From positions 1,668,393 to 1,732,392 of the forward strand of contig ML682118.1 in assembly GCA_007922195.1 (NCBI GenBank): a stretch of 64,000 bases of DNA. The letters run 5' to 3'. A program made the position numbers and the translations under genes. The notes under the pieces were generated by a model that made no database searches, was not told where the DNA came from, and worked only from the letters and a program-made list of their open reading frames with translations. Below, piece by piece: positions 56,320-64,000 of this stretch. The stretch comes from Podocnemis expansa. Taxonomy: Eukaryota > Chordata > Testudines > Podocnemididae. Within the stretch, counting starts at the first letter, position 1. Each line of letters begins with the position of its first letter.

Positions 56320-56560
56320 GAAGGGCTGTTCTCAAGAGTAGTAGATTACAAAACTAGTAGTAATGGTCTCAGATTGCAATGGGGAGAGTCTAGGTTGGGT
56401 ATCAGGCAAAAGTTTTACACTAGGAAGGTGGTGATATACTAGAATAGGTCACTTAGAGAACTGGTGGAATCTCCACCCTCTGAGGTTTTTAAATTGTGGA
56501 TTGACAAAGACCTGACTGGGATGGTTTAGGTGTGGCTGATACTGCTTTGAGCATTCTCTT
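56320..56560 (+). mobile_element. CR1 LINE 3' fragment (sense)
   Basis: TCAGATTGCAATGGGGAGAG and CTGGTGGAATCTCCACCCTC with a short run-on to GGCTGATACTGCTTTGAGC; the end is truncated at 56560. Confidence 0.7.
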
Positions 56561-56569
56561 AAACATATC

Positions 56570-56690
56570 AGTTCTACTTTTGTCTTCTCAGAGGAAATGT
56601 CTAATCTTGACTTTAAGACCCAAGCAATGGAGAATCCATCACACTCCTTGATAAATTGTTCCCATAGTTAACTAGTCTTCTCTTCCACCT
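56570..56690 (-). mobile_element. CR1-type fragment (antisense)
   Basis: GACTTTAAGACCCAAGCAAT and GGAGAATCCATCACACTCC match the CR1 3' region of a different subfamily in reverse. Low certainty on ends. Confidence 0.5.
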
Positions 56691-56794
56691 CTTGTGGCCT
56701 GGCCATAGGAGAATGATTGACTGGGTGAAACACCCCTTGGGCATCCTGGATGGCAATTTTGTTGATGGTGATGTAGAGAGGGGTTACATAGTCC

Positions 56795-58235
56795 TATAGT
56801 TCCAAAGCTGCAGGCATGTTAGTCTAGTCCAGCAAAAAACAAAACAAAAGAAAACAAAACAAAAACAAGGAGTCCTGTGGCACTTACGAGACTAACAGAT
56901 TTACTTTTCACATGAGCTTCCATGGGAGAAAATCCCACTTCATCAGATGCTTTGAAGATGAGGGAACTTATAGAATGGAAAGAAAATAATTGGAAGGGAG
57001 TGTAAAACATGGGATCAGGTCATACAGTAATAGCAAATCAGAGCAGTTGTTAAGGTTCAAACCCTGGGAAGGGTAAAGTCAAATTACCTGTTGTAATGAG
57101 AAAAGAAGCCTTAGTCATGATTTAGTCCTGCTTACCTACAGCTCTCGAGCTTCCATCCAAAACATACCACATGATCCATTGTCTACACCTAAGCCCTAAC
57201 ATATAACTTCATTTGCTCTGATCCTTCACACAGAGACAGCCATCTTGAGGATCTCTATCAAGCATTCTTAAAACTACAGTACCCTCATGGGGAATTAAGA
57301 AAACAAATTGACAGAGCCAGATGGGTACCCCAAAGTCATCTACTGAAGGAAAGGTCCAAAAAACAAAATAATTGAACGCCACTAGTCACCACATACAACC
57401 CTCAAGACAGGCCTCTACAACAGGTCATTAACGACCTCTAGCCTATTATAAAAGATGACCCCTCACTCTCTCTAGGGAGACAGACGTCCCCTCACCTACA
57501 GACAGTAACCCAACCTTAAACAGATACTCACAAGCAACTACAGACCTAAGAACAGATACATTAAAGCAGTCACACACCCCTGCAACAAACCACGTTGCCA
57601 GCTTTGCCCACGTCTACACAAGAGATACCATCATAGGTCCTAATCAAGCCAGCTACTCCATAAAAGTTTCATTCACTTGCTAATCTACTAATGTGATCTA
57701 TGCCATCATGTGCCAGAAATGCCCCAACACCGTATACATTGGACAAACAGGATTATCCCAGTGCAAAAGAATAAATGGACACAAAGCTGACATCAGAAAG
57801 CACAAGACAGAAAAAATGGTTGTTGAACACCTCCATCTTTCTAATCACTCTTTAAATGATTTGTTAATGACTGTACTCAGGGACTTCAGTGGGACATCAA
57901 AACTTCAAAGAGATACAGTTGAAATAGAATTAATATGCAATTTAAATTGTATGAAAGCAGGACTAAATCATGACTATGGCTTCTTTTCTCATTACAACAG
58001 GTAATTTGACTTCACTCTTCCCAGGGTTTGAACCTTAACAACTGCTCTGATTTGCTATTACTGTATGACCTGATCCCATGTTTTACACTCCCTTCCAATT
58101 ATTTTCTTTCCATTCTGTAAGTTCCCTCATCTTCAAAGCATCTGATGAAGTGGGATTTTCTCCCATGGAAGCTCATGTGAAAAGTAAATCTGTTAGTCTC
58201 TTAAGTGCCACAGGACTCCTTGTTTCTTTTTTACA
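56795..58235 (+). mobile_element. Penelope-like element with near-identical inverted arms
   Basis: The left arm (about 56795-57145, minus) and right arm (about 57959-58232, plus) are reverse complements with only about five differences over roughly 270 bp; both contain the end of the ORF (KAGLNHDYGFFSHYNR) and the same 3' UTR. Between them lies about 0.8 kb of element sequence, including the GIY-YIG endonuclease. The left arm is longer by a CTAGACTAACATG-type tail near 56815. Penelope-like elements are known to be flanked by pLTR-type repeats in direct or inverted order. Confidence 0.8.
57560..58004 (+). pseudogene. Penelope-like GIY-YIG endonuclease C-terminal region, 5' broken
   Basis: The open part (57685-58004, about 105 codons) holds the GIY-YIG nuclease of a Penelope-like retroelement: VIYAIMCQKCPNTVYIGQTG (the Y...YIG motif), the CKRINGHKADIRKHK segment with the conserved Arg and Asn-Gly-His, the Glu-containing IELICNLNCMKAGLN region, and the C-terminus GFFSHYNR. 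A TAA at about 57680 and further stops upstream break the preceding region, where CNKPRCQLCPRL (near 57580) is still readable in another frame. The reverse transcriptase is absent. In the family the nuclease cuts target DNA for retrotransposition. Confidence 0.85.
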
Positions 58236-58456
58236 TAGTTGCATAGTCTTGGTCCACAGAACCGTGGCTTCTGATTTTGCGTAATGCACTGTTCTTTCAC
58301 CTTATATTTTCCTACCTATTTAATTATCCAAATTTCAAAATGCTCATCCTCTCTTTGGGAGTGGGAGGTAAGGGTGTGCAGATGAAGAGAAAAGAAATGT
58401 AATGTTCACTTGCATGTTTACCAGTTGCATCATTTGTAAGCACATTTGATTTCATG

Positions 58457-58811
58457 GGGCACATCTACACGGCCCTTTTATTTCGAATTAACACCCATTA
58501 TTTTGAAATAAAAAAATTCAGTCTACATGACGTTCCCTTATTTTGAAAGGACGGAACTCATCCTTTCAAAATAAGGATCGTCCTTTTGGAAAAGTAAAAC
58601 CTACTGCCCCCTCGAAACGACCGTTATTTCGAAACAGATGTTTCAAAATAACGCCTTTAGACCCGTTGTTTCGAAACAACGGTTCAAAACAGCGGACCCA
58701 TTGGCATTATTTCGAAACATCTGTTTCAAAATAACGGTTGTTTCGATCCCGCGGTTTGCCTTATTTCAAAAGGAGCCCTTTTGAAATAAACCTGTGTGTG
58801 TAGACGTGCCC
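58457..58811. mobile_element. Harbinger-type MITE, 355 bp
   Basis: Ends GGGCACATCTACACGG and GGGCACGTCTACACAC (complement), flanked by ATG on both sides (58454-58456, 58812-58814). The interior is a set of TTATTTCGAA/TTTCAAAATAA palindromic motifs. Confidence 0.85.
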
Positions 58812-58814
58812 ATG

Positions 58815-59646
58815 TATATTTTCCCTTCACAGTCTGGGGATCAAGGCACAGCTTGTCAGTTGGCTTATGTGTATGTTCTTTCCATGTGATATTTCTGCTC
58901 TGCACAGATTTGCAGATAAGAGTATGACTCAGCACACTTTTGTGCTGGAAGTAGGAATGTGGTTGCCTCAGTAGCACTGGGTAGGCTGCTGTGCTTCTTT
59001 GTTGAAACTTCAAGGTTATTAGCAAACAGGGCAACATGTTAGTTCAGCAATGTTGCTTCTAAAGAGAGACCACAGGCATGGTTTGGTGACAAAGGTACTT
59101 GGCCAGGTTTATTTCCATCCAGACACAGTCCTAGCACCCTGGCTTCATGGTTATGTTATCCAGGGTTCCTTCACCAAGTAACTTTTAGTGTCTGTGGATT
59201 GGTATCAGGCCATACACCAAAAGGAAACATGACCCATCCTTCTTTTATATGGTATCAAAATGAAAATTCCAAACCAGATAGTTTACCTTCAAAGCATTAC
59301 TCTTCCTGGTCTCAAGCAATTCCCATAGGGATTTCTGTTGCTTAAGTCTAAGTTTAACAACTTAAGTACAGAAACATGCAATAGGTATCAGAGGACTCCA
59401 AAAGTCTAGACATTTGATAATTTTGCCTATATACCTGAAACAGTCTTCAGGTGATTCAGTCACAGATTTACGGATGGCCAGTTCTTCCATCTGTGCCTGC
59501 AGATCTTTTGATGTATCTGCAAAGTGATCTGCTGACTAAGATTCACTACCTCTTCCAACATTACAGAAATATGTCAGTCACGATAAGGTTGTGTAGCTGA
59601 AGAAACAAAATTAACCACTTAGCAGCACCAAAGTTACAGACATATT

Positions 59647-59648
<2 letters not shown>
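58815..59648. other. Intergenic, no gene seen
   Basis: No recognisable feature. Confidence 0.4.

Positions 59649-59729
<81 letters not shown>
59649..59729. repeat. (AC)n microsatellite, about 40 units
   Basis: Uninterrupted AC dinucleotides. Confidence 0.98.
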
Positions 59730-59731
<2 letters not shown>

Positions 59732-60061
59732 GTTAAGCAAGTAATCTTGAACTGTTAATTTAGTAACTAGATTTCCACATAGCTGCATTTCTAAAAAAGA
59801 TCCAAACTATTTGTTTTTCACAGATATCTGACCCAAGAATATTCAGAAAAACAGAATGCATAACATTCAGCCTAATTTCACAGGTACCCTGTCTGTCACC
59901 CCTCTTCCAGTCTGCCTAGTTATGCTAAGTTTTTGCAGTCTGAAAATGGCTCAAAGCAGCAAGCAGGAAAATTGAGAGTCCACGGCAATAATTGACAGTG
60001 ACTTGGACACCTGGCTTATTGCTACAATGCCCTATATAGATATAGGTGCACTAAAACTTGA

Positions 60062-60178
60062 AAACAAACAAGGAGTCCTGTGACACAAATACATTTGTTA
60101 CAGGAATCTTTAAGTGTTAGAGGACTCCTTGTTTGTTTTACAGAACTAGACTAACATGGCTGCCCCTTTGGAACTAAA
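60062..60178. repeat. Minimal Penelope-like inverted pair
   Basis: AACAAACAAGGAGTCCTGTG (left) and its counterpart GGACTCCTTGTTTGTTTT (right) face each other around a short stretch with ATTTGTTA and CTTTAAGTG remnants. The right tail runs on to ACTAACATGGCTGCCCCTTT. No core motif survives. Confidence 0.6.
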
Positions 60179-60631
60179 ACATGAGTGCCTTCTGGCAAGG
60201 AATGTCTTAGGTGAAGGTGGGATTCCCCTCTGTGCTATAGGCTGAAAAAAGAATTAAGCCAAACTACCTCAAAACGTACAGGTTAACACAAATTACTAAC
60301 ATTAAAAACTTACACACCATCCTATATATGTCATGATATCTGTTTGACACATTCTCTTCTTCCTGATATCTTGAAGGAAACTTTCTTTTCATTATTTGGT
60401 CAAACCATGCTATCTTGTGCTAGGTTGGGGTGTATCTCTATGGCTATATCCACACATACATCATTATTTCGAAATAATCCATTTCAAAATGAGTTATTTT
60501 GAAATAAAGACCTTATTTCAAAATAAGTTAATTTCAATTAACAGTTGGTTAATTCGAATTAAGGGAAAGCCTGCTTTTGAAATAGCTGTTGTTTTGAAAT
60601 GGTTATTTTGAAACAAGGTCGTACAGACATG

Positions 60632-61489
60632 GGCTGTGTTCTCACACAGCCGGTTATTTCGATATGGTTGTTTCGCAACAACCGTATATCGAAATAACGC
60701 TTATTTCGAAACAACTTATTCGAATTAACAAAATGTTAATTCGAAATAAGGGAAAAAGGTGGGAAACAAAATATCAGGTTCATACTGTGAACTTGCTATT
60801 TCACTTCCGCAGGGGGCTGAAGGCACCCCAGGCNNNNNNNNNNNNNNNNNNNNNNNNNNNNNNNNNNNNNNNNNNNNNNNNNNNNNNNNNNNNNNNNNNN
60901 NNNNNNNNNNNNNNNNNNNNNNNNNNNNNNNNNNNNNNNNNNNNNNNNNNNNNNNNNNNNNNNNNNNNNNNNNNNNNNNNNNNNNNNNNNNNNNNNNNNN
61001 NNNNNNNNNNNNNNNNNNNNNNNNNNNNNNNNNNNNNNNNNNNNNNNNNNNNNNNNNNNNNNNNNNNNNNNNNNNNNNNNNNNNNNNNNNNNNNNNNNNN
61101 NNNNNNNNNNNNNNNNNNNNNNNNNNNNNNNNNNNNNNNNNNNNNNNNNNNNNNNNNNNNNNNNNNNNNNNNNNNNNNNNNNNNNNNNNNNNNNNNNNNN
61201 NNNNNNNNNNNNNNNNNNNNNNNNNNNNNNNNNAGCCAGGGTGCTGAGGGGTGTCCCTTGGCCAGGGTGCTGAGGGGGCACACCTTGAATTGTTGTTTCG
61301 GAACATCTTGTTCCGAAACAACACGTTTGCACGGCATTGTTTCAAAACAACCGTTACGGAACAACGTTGTTTTGCCCACGGACTAGGTTTTACTTGTTTT
61401 GAAACAACCGTGCGTCGTGTGAACAGCTGAATCCTTATTTCAAAACAACCTCCATTGTTTCGAAATAAGGGGGCTGTGTGAACACAGCC
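60632..61489. mobile_element. Harbinger-type MITE, nested, with minisatellite core and gap
   Basis: Ends GGCTGTGTTCTCACACAG and GGCTGTGTTCACACAGCC (complement), flanked by ATG at 60629-60631 and 61490-61492. Inside are GCCAGGGTGCTGAGGGG-type 26-bp units and a 400-N gap. Confidence 0.85.
60834..61233. other. Assembly gap, 400 N
   Basis: Bounded by GGCACCCCAGGC and AGCCAGGGTGCTGAGGGG, which look like the same GC-rich tandem unit, so the missing sequence is probably a minisatellite. The real size is unknown. Confidence 0.98.
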
Positions 61490-61734
61490 ATGTTGTTTCA
61501 AAACATTTGTTTTGAAATAATGGTGTTGTTTTGAAACATGTCTGAACACCGTTGTTTCAAAATAATGGCTATTTCGATTAGATGTGAGATTTAATGGTTT
61601 CAAAATAATGGTGTGTCGTGTGGACATGCCACTTCTTATTTCAAAACAACCTCTGTTGTTTCAAAATAAGAAGCCTGTGCGGACATACAGAGGTGCATTA
61701 TATTTAGGTAAATATCTAGTGTCTAATTCACTAA

Positions 61735-62715
61735 CAACAGCTTCATGTAATGGTGGACATGATATATCCTGACATTAGCAAAATTTTTCATACAGTCTCC
61801 CATAATATTTGTATTAGCAAGTTAAAGAAGTACAGGTTCAATGAATAGACTATATGGGGATAAGAAACCTGGCTAGATCCTCAGGTTCAACAGGTAGCGA
61901 TCAATGGCTCAATGTCTAGTTGACACTCTGTGACAAGTGGAGTGCCCCAGTGTTGGTGTTGGACTTCTTTTGTTCAAGATCTCCATTAGTGATCTGGAGG
62001 ATGTGGTGAATTGCATCCTCAGCAAGTTTTCAGGTGACACTAAGTTGGGAGTCAGTGCTAGATAACATTGAATGGGGGGCAGGGTAGAATACACAACAAC
62101 CTAGATAAATTAGAGGACGGGGGCAAAAGATATTTGATGTTGTTAAACAATAAAAAGTGCAGCTTCCTATACTTAGAACGGAAGAATCCTTCAGAAAGGA
62201 TGTGGACAAAGTAGAAAGAGTCTAATGGAGAGTAACAAAAATGATTAGGGAGCTGAGCTACATGATTTATGAGGAGAGGCTGAGGGAAATAGTCTTATTT
62301 AATTTGTAGAAGGGAAGAATGAAGGGGGATTAGATAGTAGCCTTTAAGTACTTGAAAGTGAGCTCCAGGGATGATGGAGTTAGGCTGCTCTGACTGTTGA
62401 TAGATGACAAAACCAGGAGCAATGGTCTCAAGTTGCAATGAGGGAGTTCTAGGTTGGATATGAGGAAATTTTTGTTTTGGTTTGGTTTTTGTTTTTTTGT
62501 TAACTAAGAGGATGCACTGGAATGGGTTACCTAGGGAGGTAGTGAAATATATATGCTGAGAGGGTGGTTTTTTTTTGTTTGTTTATTTTTTTAAGATGCA
62601 AATTGACAAAGCCCTGTCTGGAACAATTTATTTGGGATTGGTCCATCTTTGAGCAGGGGATTGGACAAGCTGATCTCATTAGGTTCATTCAAACCCTGTG
62701 TTCTATGATTCTGTG
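61735..62715 (+). mobile_element. CR1 LINE, about 1 kb of 3' region (sense)
   Basis: Starts in the reverse transcriptase region (GTTCAACAGGTAGCGATCAA near 61883, then ATTAGTGATCTGGAGG) with stops, and runs through the 3' UTR to the terminal octamer-like TTCTATGATTCTGTG at 62700-62715. The coding frame is degraded (CATCCTCAGCAAGTTTTCAG...GGTGACACTAAG corresponds to the catalytic region). Confidence 0.8.
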
Positions 62716-62885
62716 TACCGGACAGCGAACTTCAAGCATCTGCTTCAATGTATGGCTGGTCTTTGGTTCACAGCCTAAGGTTCAGACCACAAAGCTTGTG
62801 TAAGGCATGTGGTTCAGGCCTTCTTTGCTACACAGCTCATCTGAATTATTAGTATTAAAGCTTGCCCAAAGTGCAAAGGATATAT

Positions 62886-63600
62886 AATTAGGCTTGAATT
62901 GTGTGTGTTGGGAGAAATGGTTTGTGTTATATACAGAAGCCTTCAGTAGGAGGTTAAAACAGAAAAGACACGAAGAAATGGTCAGACTGAGGTCTAAGGC
63001 TTAGTGAGCCAAATGAAGAGAACAGGCCTGAGTTGGATAACTAGCTAAAATGACAGACGTCAGGCTAAGGCAGTCCAACCTCATAGGAGTCGGCAGGAAG
63101 TAAACTGCAGTTGGGAAATGAAAAAGTACAGGAAAAGGACCTTGAACATGTTGAGGTGGTCTAGCACAAAGGAGATAGAAAGAGATGATGTGAACTATCC
63201 ATCCTTGAACTCTCAAATGCAAAGGTATATGTAACTGCAGAACGACACCTTGATAATTGGAGATGTTCAGGGATGCACAAATGTATCAAAATAATGGGTA
63301 GCAACAAAAAGGGATACATCGAACAATCTAGGTCATTTCAGACCCCAAAGAGGGCTGAGACAATAGGTTTGAGCAGGGCATAAAAGCAAGAGCCTGAGAG
63401 TCCAGATTTGGGGGAACTGAGGGAGTGATGGAGAGTCCTGCCATCAGTTCAGCTGTTCCATTGCATTGAGAGCATGAATGCTGCCAGCAGATCTGTTGAT
63501 CACTTCACTTTGTGCTACACTGCAATAAAGCCTAGTCTGGCACTTTTTGTTTCTACAAAGAACTGTGGTTGTGTTGCCTTGACAGTGAGCATTGCCTCAC
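62886..63600 (+). other. Candidate solo LTR or LTR fragment
   Basis: A CATAAAAGC box near 63380, an AATAAA near 63523 and a downstream T/G-rich region (TTTGTTTCTACAAAGAACTG) give a promoter-to-poly(A) layout about 140 bp apart, as in retroviral-type LTRs. The body shows no open coding region, and I cannot define TG...CA ends. Confidence 0.4.
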
Positions 63601-64000
63601 TTTGCCTCTTGCACACAGAGTACCCCTAGGTTCCAAATCACTGAGCTAGCCAAGTTCTCACTAGAGATTTGAGCCAAAGTTAAGCCAAAACATTAACCAA
63701 AAGATTACCCCAGCTTAGCATCACTAACACAAACATGGGAAAATCTATTTAAGTTTATCTGTCTAATGCTGCATCCTACAGACCAAAAACACTTGAAGCT
63801 ATTACATCCTGAAAACAGCAGAAGATACTGATACATACTGAAAAAACCCTAAGCATCAAGAAAAGGAAAATGAATTATTTTAAAAAGAGTAGACTGGTCT
63901 GCTATGCACCTGAGTATACCAGATGTGAACAATCAGTAGCTGGACCAGGCTCATCTGTAATTTAAGACTAAATTGGCTACTGTAAAAGAAATTTAATTCT
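63601..64000. other. Intergenic, no gene seen
   Basis: AT-rich DNA to the window edge with no recognised feature. Confidence 0.35.

Larger units (their letters stand above)
60442..61690. mobile_element. Harbinger-type MITE, outer copy, containing a nested MITE
   Basis: Left end GGCTATATCCACACATAC and right end CTGTATGTCCGCACA (complement), with the usual TTATTTCGAAAT motifs. It surrounds the nested element 60632-61489. I saw no clear target duplication. Confidence 0.7.

Noticed and set aside
60664..61627. Long open frames on both strands of 160-300 codons
   Set aside because: They run through the 400-N gap and exist only because N has no stop codons.

Overview
This is vertebrate nuclear DNA, most likely from a turtle or another non-avian sauropsid. 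The evidence is many CR1 LINE fragments on both strands, two OR14-type olfactory receptor genes with a 3' splice site just upstream of an intronless coding exon, and a transposon mix (R4-type LINE, Penelope-like elements, PIF/Harbinger and hAT elements, Harbinger MITEs rich in TTTCGAAA-type motifs) that suits turtles and does not suit birds. The species call is inference. I see no bacterial operons, CRISPR arrays or housekeeping genes.

Layout. 1-7.1 kb: a degraded Harbinger element (A) cut by the window edge, a near full-length R4-type LINE in reverse orientation with a tRNA-like 5' head, a CR1 end and a hAT MITE. 7.3-13.3 kb: gene-free, with tandem repeats and a small Penelope palindrome. 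13.3-17.0 kb: Harbinger 2. 17.1-18.3 kb: a GC-rich minisatellite. 18.7-22.3 kb: the first olfactory receptor locus. 22.5-25.1 kb: microsatellite, CR1 and MITE. 25.1-29.3 kb: Harbinger 3, inserted into a CR1 copy and itself carrying a hAT MITE. 29.9-30.5 kb: olfactory receptor pseudogene. 32.0-36.7 kb: an inverted copy of the 1-7.1 kb block (Harbinger B). 38.8-43.2 kb: the second olfactory receptor locus, an inverted copy of the first. 43-54 kb: gene-poor repeats. 54.1-55.0 kb: a second olfactory receptor pseudogene. 56.8-58.2 kb: a Penelope-like element with inverted arms and a GIY-YIG fragment. 58.5-61.7 kb: Harbinger MITEs, one nested in another around a 400-N gap. 61.7-64 kb: CR1 and a possible LTR.

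The only apparently functional genes are the two olfactory receptors (21358-22299 on + and 38764-39687 on -). They are diverged inverted duplicates and share a CR1 insertion in their upstream regions. Nearly everything else is mobile DNA. The Harbinger elements share one plan: a DDE transposase on one strand and a Myb/SANT-like DNA-binding protein on the other, converging on face-to-face poly(A) signals. All four transposases are dead, but one Myb/SANT-like exon (Harbinger 2) remains a clean 197-codon exon.

The strongest leads are (1) the R4-type LINE whose inserted DNA begins with a tRNA-like pol III promoter, judged against a paralogous empty site in the same window; (2) a graded series of Penelope-derived inverted-repeat units with loops from about 900 bp down to almost nothing, carrying a hammerhead-like core; and (3) nested insertions with target-site duplications that order events in time.
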